A model generated the notes under the pieces. The model was given only the letters and a program-made list of their open reading frames with translations. It ran no database searches and was not told where the DNA came from. Shown here piece by piece: positions 41,470-50,380 of a DNA stretch of 64,000 bases (the first letter of the stretch is position 1; the number at the start of each line of letters is the position of its first letter). Origin of the DNA: Streptomyces sp. HD. GTDB taxonomy: Bacteria > Actinomycetota > Actinomycetes > Streptomycetales > Streptomycetaceae. The DNA is taken from the NCBI RefSeq assembly GCF_028369295.1, contig NZ_JAQMYP010000013.1, forward strand, positions 62,001 through 126,000, in the 5' to 3' direction. The translations under genes and the position numbers were made by a program.

Positions 41470-42297
41470 TCAGCCGCGCTGGATACCCGAGGTGTCCTGG
41501 AGCACGCCACGACGGCCGTCCTGGGTCTGCGCGACGAGGGCCGGGCCGCGCTGCTCGACGGCCAGGTACCAGGTGCCCGGCGCGAGTTCGGCGATCGGGG
41601 TCGGCGAGCCGTCCTCCGCGAACAGCGGACGCGCCACGGGCACGGCGAACCAGAACGGCGAGAAGTCAGCGGCCGGAGCCTGCGGAGCCTGGGGCGCCTG
41701 TGGCTGCCCACCCCCGAAGGGCTGCCCGGGCTGCGGCTGCCCACCGTACGGCGGCTGCGGCTGCTGCGCACCCGGGTAGCCGTAACCGCCCTGCGGCTGC
41801 CCGCCGTAGGGCTGGGGAGCGGCGGGGCGGGGGGCCGGGAGGAGGGCGGCCTGGAGGGCGGGGACGAGGGAGGTAGCGATGGCGGCTGCGGCCATCACCA
41901 GGGTGGCGATAAGAGCGAGGATCAGGCCGGTGCCCGCGCTGACGCCATTGTCCGAGCCGGAGCTGCCGACGTTGTTCGTGCCGCCGAGCGGGTCGAAGAT
42001 GTTCCCGAGGGCGGCCCAGGCTGCGAAGACCGCGAATGCAGTGCCGAACTGGCCGAGGTCGAGGCCGGCCACCTTGGGTACCTGCGGTAGGCCGCGGGAG
42101 ACGACGATGAGGGCGGCGCCGATGATGCCCGCGAGGACGACCCCCATCAGGACCGGTCCGCTCTCCCAGGAGTTGGGGAGTTCAGCGCTGTCAGGGGCCC
42201 CATCGACGGAGTAGATGTCGAGGAAAGACGCGATGAACAGCAAAACCGCTGCTCCGATCACCACGCCGTCGCCTCTAGTGAGGGAGCGGATATTCAC
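41470..42297 (-). CDS. Four-helix membrane protein with Pro/Gln/Gly-rich region
   Basis: 275 aa. Four helices in the first 145 residues (VVIGAAVLLFIASFLDIYSV, GPVLMGVVLAGIIGAALIVV, GTAFAVFAAWAALGNIF, GLILALIATLVMAAAAIA) are followed by a repetitive YGGQPQ/GYGYPGAQQPQ region and a small C-terminal segment (WFAVPVARPLFAEDGSPTPIAELAPGTWYLAVEQRG). It resembles DUF5336-like actinobacterial membrane proteins. GTG start. Function unknown; the strong downstream terminator ends a single-gene transcript. Confidence 0.75.
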   Translation of the reverse strand: MNIRSLTRGDGVVIGAAVLLFIASFLDIYSVDGAPDSAELPNSWESGPVLMGVVLAGIIGAALIVVSRGLPQVPKVAGLDLGQFGTAFAVFAAWAALGNIFDPLGGTNNVGSSGSDNGVSAGTGLILALIATLVMAAAAIATSLVPALQAALLPAPRPAAPQPYGGQPQGGYGYPGAQQPQPPYGGQPQPGQPFGGGQPQAPQAPQAPAADFSPFWFAVPVARPLFAEDGSPTPIAELAPGTWYLAVEQRGPALVAQTQDGRRGVLQDTSGIQRG

Positions 42298-42461
42298 TTC
42301 AGGTCCTTCGTCAGTCGTCTCGTCATCGGCATCGCTGGAGGCGTCGCTGTCACCATGTCGCCGTCAGGCCCCGGTGTGAAGCGCAGGGGTGGCCCCTCAT
42401 CGTATGGACGACCTTATCGTCCGACCGACGAGGGTGTCCGCCGGGATCAGCCCGGCGATCA

Positions 42462-43436
42462 CTACCCGCGCAGGAAACTCACGATTCCATCAGAGATCCC
42501 CCGCGCCGCCTTCTGTCGCCACGCGCCGTTGGTGAGCTGTGCCGCGTCCTTGCTATCGCGCATGTTGCCGCACTCGATGAACACCTTGGGAACCGTTGAC
42601 AGATTGAGACCGCCGAGGTCCTTACGCGTGACGAGTCCGGTGCCGGCGCCGACGTAGTTGGAGGGGGCGCTGCCCGTGACGCGGACGAAGGAGCCGGCGA
42701 TGCGCTCGCCGAGGTCGCGGGAAGGGGCGACGATGGGGCCGGTGTTGGCGGCGCCCTCGTCCACCTTGCCGGGGAGGATGACGTGGAAGCCGCGTTGGCC
42801 GGCGCTCGCGCCGTCCGCGTGGATGGAGACGACGGCGTCGGCGTGGGCCTTGTTGCCGATCTCGGCCCGTTCGTCGACGCAGGGGCCCCAGGAACGGTCG
42901 CCGTCCTGGGTGAACTTCACGGTGGCGCCCTGCTCCTGGAGCAGCGTGCGCAACCGGTGGGCGACGTCCAGTGTGAACTTCGCCTCGGTGTAGCCGTCGT
43001 TGGTGGACGTGCCCGTCGTATCGCACTCCTTCCAGTTCGTCCCGATGTTCACCTTGCGGTTGATTTCGGTCGTGTGCTGGAAGTTGTTCGGGTTGTGGCC
43101 CGGGTCGATGACGACGACCTTGCCCTTGAGGGAACCGGAGGCGGCGGGGGCTGAGGGGGCGGAGGTGGAGTCGGCCGTCGGGTCGTCGGTGGGGGTCGGG
43201 CCCGGCGGCTTGTCGTCGCTCGTCGCGGAGATCGTCGGTGCCGTGTCCGACGGTCGTACGGCCGCGTTGCCCGACCCGTCCGGGTCGGCGGAGTCACCCA
43301 TCGCCTCGTACATCACCCATCCCAGCAGTGCCCCCGGCACGAGCGCTGCGGCCGCCACGGTCAGGGCGCGGCCTCGACGGCGGCGGGGCTGGGGAGGATC
43401 GAAGTCCGGACCTACGTACGACACGCCTGCCACCAT
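42462..43436 (-). CDS. N-acetylmuramoyl-L-alanine amidase (Amidase_3)
   Basis: 324 aa. A short cytoplasmic part, RRRRGR and a single helix (ALTVAAAALVPGALLGWVMY) anchor it; a Ser/Thr/Pro spacer follows to residue 100. The catalytic domain begins VVVIDPGHNPNN (Zn His), has INRKVNIG (second ligand Glu region), ADAVVSIHADGA (third ligand His) and KVFIECGNMRD with the catalytic Glu. It cleaves the bond between N-acetylmuramic acid and L-alanine in peptidoglycan outside the membrane. ATG start. Single gene. Confidence 0.92.
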   Translation of the reverse strand: MVAGVSYVGPDFDPPQPRRRRGRALTVAAAALVPGALLGWVMYEAMGDSADPDGSGNAAVRPSDTAPTISATSDDKPPGPTPTDDPTADSTSAPSAPAASGSLKGKVVVIDPGHNPNNFQHTTEINRKVNIGTNWKECDTTGTSTNDGYTEAKFTLDVAHRLRTLLQEQGATVKFTQDGDRSWGPCVDERAEIGNKAHADAVVSIHADGASAGQRGFHVILPGKVDEGAANTGPIVAPSRDLGERIAGSFVRVTGSAPSNYVGAGTGLVTRKDLGGLNLSTVPKVFIECGNMRDSKDAAQLTNGAWRQKAARGISDGIVSFLRG

Positions 43437-43596
43437 ACGGGGCGACCATGGCCTTCGCGGGAAGCCTCGGCCGAGCCGCGCGGGAGATCAGACTCGCAGA
43501 TCAGACGCGCAGGTCAGACCCGCGGATCAGGCTGCTCAGTTCGGGCCCCGCGGATGAGGCCGTGCAGATCGGGCCGTGCAGATCGGGCGCCGCGGA

Positions 43597-44247
43597 TCAG
43601 ATCCCCGCCCCGGTCCGCCTCAGCACCCGCAGCGACTCCGTCACCGACATCTCCGTGAACGCCCCGGACTCCAGCGCCCGGAGGTAGATGCGATACGGGG
43701 CCTGCCCGGTGAACTCGTCCTTCGGGTCCGGGAACACGTCGTGGATGACGAGCAGTCCGCCCTCGGCGACATGCGGGGCCCAGCCCTCGTAGTCGGCGTT
43801 CGCATGTTCGTCGGTGTGGCCGCCGTCGATGAAGACCAGGCCGAGGGGGGTGCCCCAGACCTTCGCGACCTGCGGGGAGCGGCCGACCAGGGCGATCACG
43901 TGGTCTTCCAGGCCCGCCCGGTGCAGCGTGCGGCGGAACGTCGGCAGCGTGTCCATCAGGCCGATCTCGGGGTCGACCGTCTCGGGGTCGTGGTAGTCCC
44001 ACCCCGGCTGCTGCTCCTCGCTGCCGCGGTGGTGGTCGACCGTGAGGGCCGTCACCCCGGCCTCGCGGGCGGCGTCGGCGAGCAGGATCGTGGAGCGGCC
44101 GCAGTAGGTGCCGACCTCAAGGAGGGGAAGGCCGAGGCGGCCCGCCTCGACGGCCGCCGCGTACAGCGCGAGCCCCTCGCCCACGGGCATGAAGCCCTTC
44201 GCCGCCTCGAACGCGGCCAGGATCTCGGGCTTGGGGGCCGGGGCCAT
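43597..44247 (-). CDS. Class I SAM-dependent methyltransferase (Methyltransf_24 type)
   Basis: 216 aa. LLEVGTYCGRSTILLADAAREAGVTALTVDHHRGSEEQQPG contains the SAM loop and the second acidic residue; GLVFIDGGHTDEHANADYEGWAPHVAEGGLLVIHDVF is typical of this branch and of cephalosporin-hydroxylase-like enzymes. The substrate is not evident. ATG 44247 has GGAAGGA six bases upstream. Degenerate direct repeats of the type GCAGATCAGACNCGC lie downstream at 43485-43600. Confidence 0.88.
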   Translation of the reverse strand: MAPAPKPEILAAFEAAKGFMPVGEGLALYAAAVEAGRLGLPLLEVGTYCGRSTILLADAAREAGVTALTVDHHRGSEEQQPGWDYHDPETVDPEIGLMDTLPTFRRTLHRAGLEDHVIALVGRSPQVAKVWGTPLGLVFIDGGHTDEHANADYEGWAPHVAEGGLLVIHDVFPDPKDEFTGQAPYRIYLRALESGAFTEMSVTESLRVLRRTGAGI

Positions 44248-44328
44248 GGGGGTCCTTCCGGTTGTACGGACGTCATCGGCCGTGGGTGATGGGTGCTGCG
44301 TACGACCGTGTGGGCGCCCATGGTGCAC

Positions 44329-44362
44329 CACGCCCCCCGGCGTACGGACGACGGGGGGCGTG
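44329..44362 (-). terminator. Terminator hairpin downstream of the 44377 MFS gene
   Basis: Arms CACGCCCCCC and GGGGGGCGTG with a 14-base loop, 15 bases after the MFS stop. Confidence 0.75.
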
Positions 44363-44376
44363 ACGTGAGCAGGACC

Positions 44377-46116
44377 TCAGGCGGTGACGGTCTCCGCCGG
44401 CAACGACAGGTCCAGGTCGACCGCGCTCTCGTCCCCCGCATGCGTCGCCGACGAGGCGAGCGGGGCGTGGCCGTCGGCGCGGGCGGCCAGGACGTAGGAG
44501 CCCTGGGCGGGGACGGTGAGGGCGTAGCTGCCGTCGTGGGCGGACAGGGTCGCCCCGGCCTGGCGGCCCCGCCGGTCGATCAGGGTGACCTTGGCGCGGG
44601 GCACCGGGGTGCCTCCGGCGTCCAGGACCCGGCCGCGGAAACCGCGCAGGGCCTCCTCGGCGCGCTCCAGGTTGGCGTCCTCCTCGCTGCTGGCGCGCAG
44701 CTGCGGGTGGGCGGCCGGGCGCTGCTTCGGGAGGAAGAGGGCCAGCAGGAGGCCGACGGCCACCGCGGCGGTCGCGATCAGGAAGGAGAGGCGGAAGCCG
44801 TGCATGGTCGGGATCTCGACGCCGTTCACGGTGTTCGCCGTGTTGGCCAGCACCATGCCGATGACGGCGCTCGACACGGACGTACCGATGGAACGCATCA
44901 GCGTGTTGAGGCCGTTCGCGGCGCCCGTCTCCGAGGCCGGGACCGCGCCGACGATCAGCGCGGGGAGGGAGGAGTAGGCCAGGCCGATGCCGGCGCCCAG
45001 GACGACCGCGATGACCAGGCTCTGCCAGGGGGCGCTCATCAGGCCGAGGCCTGCGCCGTAGCCGATCGCGATGATCAGCATGCCGAGGATCAGGGTGACC
45101 TTGGGGCCGTACTTCGCGGAGAGGCGGGCGTAGACGGGGGCCGTGAACATCATCGTCAGACCCAGGGGCGCCACGAGCAGGCCCGCGACGACCATCGACT
45201 GGCCGAGGCCGTAGCCGGTCGCCTTCGGCAGCTGGAGCAGCTGGGGGAGGACGAGGGAGACGACGTAGAACGAGACCCCGACCATGATCGACGCGAGGTT
45301 CGTGAAGAGGACTGCCGGGCGGGCTGTGGTGCGCAGGTCGACGAGGGGGGCCTGGGTGCGCAGCTCGTAGACGCCCCAGAGGAGGAGGACGATCAGCGAG
45401 CCGGCGAACAGGCCGAGCGTGGTGGCCGACGTCCAGCCCCAGTCGCTGCCCTTGGTGATGGGGAGGAGGAAGAGGACGAGGCCGGCGGAGAGGCCGAGTG
45501 CGCCGAGGACGTCGAAGGAGCCTTCCGCGCGGACCTTGGACTCCGGTACGACGAGGAGGGTGAGGGCGATGGAGAGGACACCGAGGCCGGCGGCGCCGTA
45601 GTAGAGGGCATGCCAGTCGGCGTTCTGGGCGACCAGGGCCGCGGCGGGCAGCGCGAGGCCGCCGCCGACGCCGATCGAGGAGCTCATCAGGGCCATGGCC
45701 GAGCCGAGCTTCTCGCGGGGCAGCATGTCGCGCATCAGGCCGATGCCGAGGGGGATCGCGCCCATCGCGAAGCCCTGGAGGGTACGGCCGACGATCATGG
45801 GGATCAGGTCGCTGGTGACCGCGCTGACCAGTGCGCCGATCACCATGACGGCCAGGCTGGATATCAGCATGCGCCGCTTGCCGTACAGGTCGCCGAGACG
45901 GCCCATGATCGGCGTGGCGACGGCGCCCGAGAGCAGGGTGGAGGTCAGGACCCAGGTGGCGTTGCTGGGCGCGGTGCTCAGCAGCTGCGGCAGGTCCTTG
46001 ATGACCGGGACGAGCAGGGTCTGCATCACCGCGACAACGATGCCCGCGAAGGCGAGGACCGGGACGAGGGCGCCGGTCGCTCTGCCGGTGGGCTGGTCGT
46101 TCGTCGTTTGTGTCAT
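44377..46116 (-). CDS. MFS efflux transporter with C-terminal carboxypeptidase-regulatory-like domain
   Basis: 579 aa. Residues about 15-465 form a 14-helix pump with ATPIMGRLGDLYGKRRM (motif A) and GRTLQGFAMGAIPLGIGLMRDM. After the last helix and a cytoplasmic linker comes a beta-sandwich of about 80 residues: GFRGRVLDAGGTPVPRAKVTLIDRRGRQAGATLSAHDGSYALTVPAQGSYVLAARADGHAPL, the CarboxypepD_reg pattern. That domain is rarely joined to MFS pumps outside actinobacteria. ATG 46116 is chosen for homology to the family N-terminus. Divergent from another MFS gene; direct repeats between them may bind a regulator. Confidence 0.88.
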   Translation of the reverse strand: MTQTTNDQPTGRATGALVPVLAFAGIVVAVMQTLLVPVIKDLPQLLSTAPSNATWVLTSTLLSGAVATPIMGRLGDLYGKRRMLISSLAVMVIGALVSAVTSDLIPMIVGRTLQGFAMGAIPLGIGLMRDMLPREKLGSAMALMSSSIGVGGGLALPAAALVAQNADWHALYYGAAGLGVLSIALTLLVVPESKVRAEGSFDVLGALGLSAGLVLFLLPITKGSDWGWTSATTLGLFAGSLIVLLLWGVYELRTQAPLVDLRTTARPAVLFTNLASIMVGVSFYVVSLVLPQLLQLPKATGYGLGQSMVVAGLLVAPLGLTMMFTAPVYARLSAKYGPKVTLILGMLIIAIGYGAGLGLMSAPWQSLVIAVVLGAGIGLAYSSLPALIVGAVPASETGAANGLNTLMRSIGTSVSSAVIGMVLANTANTVNGVEIPTMHGFRLSFLIATAAVAVGLLLALFLPKQRPAAHPQLRASSEEDANLERAEEALRGFRGRVLDAGGTPVPRAKVTLIDRRGRQAGATLSAHDGSYALTVPAQGSYVLAARADGHAPLASSATHAGDESAVDLDLSLPAETVTA

Positions 46117-46175
46117 GTGGGTGGACAACCCGGTGTGCCTGGGCAACTATTCCGATGCTTTGGCCAGCTAACGAT

Positions 46176-46212
46176 TTCTTGACCTTTTCTTGATCTCTTG
46201 ACCTTCTCTTGG
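46176..46212. promoter_or_regulatory. Direct repeats TTCTTGACC between divergent MFS genes
   Basis: Four near copies of TCTTGACC/TCTTGATC at 8 to 11-base spacing, in an otherwise GC-rich region. A second pair of 16-bp direct repeats, GGGTCCAGGACTCCGG at 46218 and GGGTCTAGGACTCCGG at 46246, follows. Placement suits an activator or two-component response-regulator site. Confidence 0.45.
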
Positions 46213-46327
46213 GGGACGGGTCCAGGACTCCGGCTCCTGGGAGGCGGGTCTAGGACTCCGGGCCCGCAGGGCGGGGCGTGGGCCTAGGCCGAAATCCTGA
46301 TGCCAGGAGTGTCCGGTCGTTGAGAGC

Positions 46328-47785
46328 ATGACACCCATGCTCGAAGCCGCCGGCACCCCTGCCCCCACCCACACCTCCCGCCCTGCCGCGCCTCCCGCCT
46401 GGCTGGTGGTGGCGCTCGCCTGCGCCGGGCAGTTCCTGGTCGTCCTCGACGTGTCCGTCGTGAACGTGGCGCTGCCGTCGATGCGGGCCGATCTGGGGCT
46501 GAGCGCGCAGGGTCTGCAGTGGGTGGTGAACGCGTACGCGATCGCCTTCGCGGGGTTCATGCTGCTCGGCGGACGGGCCGGGGACCTGTACGGCCGTAAG
46601 CGGATGTTCCTCGTGGGGCTCGGCCTGTTCACGCTGGCCTCGCTGGCCGGCGGGCTGGCCCAGCAGGACTGGCAGCTGTTGGTGGCGCGGGCCGTGCAGG
46701 GGCTGGGCGCGGCGGTGCTGGCACCGTCGACGCTGACGATCGTGACGGCGGCGGTGCCGGAGGGGGCCGCGCGGGCCCGGGCCATAGCGACGTGGACCGC
46801 CGTCGGCGCGGGCGGCGGTGCGGCCGGCGGGCTCGTCGGCGGAGCGCTGGTGGACGTGCTGTCGTGGCGCTGGGTGCTGCTGATCAACGTGCCGGTGGGG
46901 GTGCTGGTGCTGGCCGGTGCGGTGCGCTGGCTGGCGGAGAGCCGGAACCGCGACGGGCGGCGACTGGACCTGCCGGGCGCGGTGCTGGTGACCGCCGGCC
47001 TCGGCACGCTGGCGTACGGCATCTCGCAGACGGAGGCGTCCGGCTGGGCGGCGGCCGCCACGGTCGTACCACTGCTCTCCGGTCTCGCTCTGATCGGCGT
47101 CTTCCTCGTCGTCGAGTCGCGTACGGCGGCTCCGCTGATGCCGCTCGGACTGCTCCGGCTGCGGGCGGTGTCGTCGGCGAACGTGGCGATGTTCCTGTCC
47201 GGCTCGGCGATGTTCTGCATGTGGTTCTTCATGACGCTGTACGCCCAGAACGTCCTGCACTACACCCCACTGGAGGCCGGCCTGGCCCTGGTGCCGAGCT
47301 CGCTGTCGGTGATCGTGGGCTCCAAGCTGGCGCCGCGGCTGATGCGGGCGGTCGGCGCACGCAACGTGGCCGTGCTGGGCACGCTCGTCGCGGCCGTCGG
47401 CTTCGGCTGGCAGTCGACGCTGAGCGTGGCGGGCGGGTACGTGACCTCGATCATGGTGCCGGGCGTCCTGATGATGCTGGGCGCGGGCCTGGGCATCACG
47501 CCGCTCGCGGCGCTGGCGACGTCCGGGGCGCGGCCGGGCGAGGCCGGGCTGGTGTCGGGGCTGGTCAACACCTCCCGCACGATGGGCGGTTCGCTGGGGC
47601 TCGCGGTGATGTCCACGATCGCGGCGGCGCGGTCGGCGGGGAGCGGGAAGCCGGGGTTGGCGGCGGAGACGCCGCAGGCACTGACCGAGGGGTACGCGCT
47701 GGTGTTCCGTACGTCGGCGGTGGTGCTGCTGGTGGGGGCGGCGCTGATGCTGGTGTGGCTGCCGAGGAAGGGCTCCGCGGCCTGA
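46328..47785 (+). CDS. DHA2 family MFS drug-proton antiporter
   Basis: 485 aa, the usual 14-helix length. LDVSVVNVALPSMRADLGLS in helix 1 carries the membrane Asp typical of DHA2 pumps; GRAGDLYGRKRMFLVGL is motif A, and RAVQGLGAAVLAPSTLTIV motif C region. No extra domain. It probably exports a hydrophobic compound. ATG 46328. Divergent from another MFS exporter with an extra C-terminal domain. Confidence 0.9.
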   Translation: MTPMLEAAGTPAPTHTSRPAAPPAWLVVALACAGQFLVVLDVSVVNVALPSMRADLGLSAQGLQWVVNAYAIAFAGFMLLGGRAGDLYGRKRMFLVGLGLFTLASLAGGLAQQDWQLLVARAVQGLGAAVLAPSTLTIVTAAVPEGAARARAIATWTAVGAGGGAAGGLVGGALVDVLSWRWVLLINVPVGVLVLAGAVRWLAESRNRDGRRLDLPGAVLVTAGLGTLAYGISQTEASGWAAAATVVPLLSGLALIGVFLVVESRTAAPLMPLGLLRLRAVSSANVAMFLSGSAMFCMWFFMTLYAQNVLHYTPLEAGLALVPSSLSVIVGSKLAPRLMRAVGARNVAVLGTLVAAVGFGWQSTLSVAGGYVTSIMVPGVLMMLGAGLGITPLAALATSGARPGEAGLVSGLVNTSRTMGGSLGLAVMSTIAAARSAGSGKPGLAAETPQALTEGYALVFRTSAVVLLVGAALMLVWLPRKGSAA

Positions 47786-47860
47786 GGCGGAAGAAACCTC
47801 TGCGCTTGAGGCAACGGTCCGGGCGGTCCATGGACTCCTTTGAATATCAAGGAGGTGCCC

Positions 47861-48403
47861 ATGGGGGATCGCAAGGCGGCTCGGGACTCGGAGTTCCAGA
47901 GCTTTGTCATCGGCCGCTGGCCGCGGCTGATGCGGACGGCATTTCTCCTCACGGGGGAGCAGCACGCCGCGGAGGATCTGGTCCAGTCGACGCTCGAACA
48001 GGTCTATGTGGCCTGGCGCAGAGTCGGTTCGGCCGATGACCCGGAGGCCTATGTCCGGCGCGTGATGATCAACGCGCACGCACGTAAACACCGAAAACGG
48101 CTCAGGGAGTTCCTCGCACCGAAGGACGACTCCGGCCTGCTGCGCGAGGTACCGGACACCGGCGACCGCATCGCCCAGGCCGAGGACCGGGGCGCCCTGC
48201 TGCCGGCGCTGGCCCAACTGCCGCCACGGCAGCGGGAGGCGGTGGTCCTGCGGTACTGGGAGGACCTGACCGAGACACAGACGGCGGAGGCGATGGGCTG
48301 TTCCGTCGGCGCGGTGAAGAGCAACGCGGCCAAGGGGATCGCGAAACTCCGCGCCATACCGGGACTGGCCGAGATGGTGACGCAGGGAGGGCGGAGTCGA
48401 TGA
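47861..48403 (+). CDS. SigE-family ECF RNA polymerase sigma factor
   Basis: 180 aa. Region 2 reads RLMRTAFLLTGEQHAAEDLVQSTLEQVYVAWRRV, and region 4 has LPPRQREAVVLRYWEDLTETQTAEAMGCSVGAVKSNAAKGIAKLR, the hallmark of the actinobacterial SigE-like ECF group. The ATG at 47861 is preceded by a perfect AAGGAGGTG; an in-frame TTG at 47840 lies before that site. The stop overlaps the start of the next gene (ATGA), which encodes a membrane protein that may be its anti-sigma factor. Confidence 0.92.
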   Translation: MGDRKAARDSEFQSFVIGRWPRLMRTAFLLTGEQHAAEDLVQSTLEQVYVAWRRVGSADDPEAYVRRVMINAHARKHRKRLREFLAPKDDSGLLREVPDTGDRIAQAEDRGALLPALAQLPPRQREAVVLRYWEDLTETQTAEAMGCSVGAVKSNAAKGIAKLRAIPGLAEMVTQGGRSR

Positions 48404-49239
48404 GCGCGGACCGGGAGACGAACCACGGCATGACCAGCCACGACATGACCAACACGGACATCGCCCTCCTGCTGGCCGACGCCGCGGACGAGGTCGAGAT
48501 CGGCATAGCCCCCTACCAGGCGGTGATGCGCGGCGGACGGCGGCGCAGAGCACGGCGGTGGGCGGTGACCGCGGCGACAGCTCTGGTGCTGGCCGGGGCG
48601 ACCGGTGGCCTTGCGGTGGCCGGGCTGCAGGGAAGGGACGGACGGCCGACGCCACCGGCGGCCACACAGTCGCCGACGGAGGAGCAGCGAGACCTTTACA
48701 CAGCCCAGCGGACCACCCTGGCGACCGGAGTGGACCACGGCAAGGAGTGGGCCGTCGTCATCGACGTGTGGCCGGCGCCGCGCGACGAGGCGGAGGCGGC
48801 GGGCCAATGGGCGGCGATGGGTCACTACTCGTATGGTGAGCGGCCCGCGGACACGAAGCAGTCCTCCGATCTGGTCGGCAAGAGCTCGTTCTTCGTGTGG
48901 CGCAACGTTGGGGACCATGAGCAGTCGGTGACGATGCTGGGCACGTTCGCCGAGGGGGACACTCTGTCGGACAAGGACATCGAGCATGCCTCGCTCCCCC
49001 TGGACCCGAATGTCGTCGCCCCTCACCGCCTGGTCATCGGTCAGGTCGCCACGTCCGCCCAGCGTGTCAGCTGCACCTGGGCGGACGGCACGGCGACCGA
49101 GGTTCGCAGGGTGCCCAAGGGATACGACATCAACACCGACGAGCAGGTGATCCGCCCGGCGGATGGATCGCCGACGAACTGGTTCGTGTGCCTGGCGCCG
49201 GAGGGGACGGAGTACAAGTCGGCGGAGGTGACGAAGTAG
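48400..49239 (+). CDS. Single-helix membrane protein coupled to the sigma factor, candidate anti-sigma
   Basis: 279 aa. A cytoplasmic N-terminus of about 45 residues contains IALLLADAADEVEIGIAPYQAVMRGGRRRRARRW; one helix (AVTAATALVLAGATGGLAVAG) and an extracellular domain of about 200 residues follow. No zinc-binding HxxxCxxC motif of ZAS anti-sigma factors is visible. In SigE-family operons the gene following the sigma factor is often such a membrane protein. Translational coupling supports a partnership; the inhibitory role is inferred. Confidence 0.78.
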   Translation: MSADRETNHGMTSHDMTNTDIALLLADAADEVEIGIAPYQAVMRGGRRRRARRWAVTAATALVLAGATGGLAVAGLQGRDGRPTPPAATQSPTEEQRDLYTAQRTTLATGVDHGKEWAVVIDVWPAPRDEAEAAGQWAAMGHYSYGERPADTKQSSDLVGKSSFFVWRNVGDHEQSVTMLGTFAEGDTLSDKDIEHASLPLDPNVVAPHRLVIGQVATSAQRVSCTWADGTATEVRRVPKGYDINTDEQVIRPADGSPTNWFVCLAPEGTEYKSAEVTK

Positions 49240-49467
49240 AGGGCAGGTGAACAAAACCCGGTCGGCGTCGCGGAGAACGCCGCTCTGACGGCCGTGGGGC
49301 AGGCGCTCCCGGGATTTCGCCCACCCCTGTGGTGGCTGCCTCCAAGTCCATCGCCCCCACTCCGCACACGGCCGTCGACGGCGTCTGTCCGGGCCCCTCC
49401 TGCCCTCGCTGACCTGGGCGTTCAGGCAGCTCCGGCATACGATCGCCGCACCGGAAAGGGGGACCGG

Positions 49468-50205
49468 ATGGACCGGCACATTCGCTCGGTGGACGATGTA
49501 CTGCGGCTCCTGGACGGCATGTTCGGGCAGGAGGCGGACCGCTGGACAACCGGCGCCGCCGACTGGTGGGACGAGTTCTACACCGACCGCTCCAAGCCCG
49601 TGCCGTTCTTCGCGGACAAGCCCGACGAGAACCTGGTCTCCTACCTGGACCGCGGTCTCGTCACCGGCGGCCGAGCCCTCGACCTGGGCTGCGGCCCCGG
49701 CCGCAACGCCCTGTACCTCGCCGAGCGGGGCTTCGAGGTGGACGCGGTGGACCTGTCGCCGTCCGCCATGGCCTGGGCCGGGGAGCGGGCCCGCAAGGCG
49801 GGCGTGACGGTCAACTTCCGCTGCGGTGACGCCTTCAGGCTCGCCGGTACCGAACTCGCCGGCCCCTACGACCTGATCTACGACTCGGGCTGCTTCCACC
49901 ACCTGCCCCCACACCGCCGCATCAGCTATCTGTCCCTGCTCGACCGATCCCTGGCCCCCGACGGCCACTTCGCCCTCGCCTGCTTCGTGGCCGGGGGCAT
50001 GGGGTCGGAGCTCTCCGACGCCGAGTTCTACGGCTCCGCCCGTCTGCACGGCGGACTCGCCTACACCCCCGAGTCCCTGCGCCGGATCTTCTCGGACCTG
50101 ACGGAGATCGAACTCCGGCGTATGCAGGATGAACCGACCGATTCACCGTGGTTCGGGGAAAGCTTTCTGTGGACGGCGTTGTTCCGCCGACAGTCGGTCT
50201 TGTAG
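49468..50205 (+). CDS. Class I SAM-dependent methyltransferase
   Basis: 245 aa. ALDLGCGPGRNALYLAERGFEVDAVDLSPSAMAWAGERA is the SAM site, followed by NFRCGDAFR and YDLIYDSGCFHHLPPHRRISYLSLLDRSLAPDGHFALACF, like thiopurine/SAM methyltransferases of the Methyltransf_25 type. The N-terminal helix has WWDEFYTDRSKPVPFF. The ATG is six bases after AAGGGGG. Monocistronic; substrate unknown. Confidence 0.88.
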   Translation: MDRHIRSVDDVLRLLDGMFGQEADRWTTGAADWWDEFYTDRSKPVPFFADKPDENLVSYLDRGLVTGGRALDLGCGPGRNALYLAERGFEVDAVDLSPSAMAWAGERARKAGVTVNFRCGDAFRLAGTELAGPYDLIYDSGCFHHLPPHRRISYLSLLDRSLAPDGHFALACFVAGGMGSELSDAEFYGSARLHGGLAYTPESLRRIFSDLTEIELRRMQDEPTDSPWFGESFLWTALFRRQSVL

Positions 50206-50380
50206 TTGCTGAAGGGCCTCGGCAGAGCGGTCCGGGACGGCAGCATGGCGTGTTCGCGGGCGTATATGGATGCCGACCGGGGAAGAGGAAACGGTAGCGC
50301 GACTTCTGCTTGTGGTCATTGGTCTCAACAACCTTGATCGGCAGGAGTCGAGTCCTGTTTCTGGCCGAAGGGGGGAGCCA

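Noticed and set aside
43485..43605. Degenerate repeats resembling a CRISPR array
   Set aside because: Units of about 15 bases, poorly conserved and without spacers of fixed length; simple local duplication.
48049..50049. 666-codon minus-strand frame over the sigma-factor region
   Set aside because: Shadow of three well-supported plus-strand genes.
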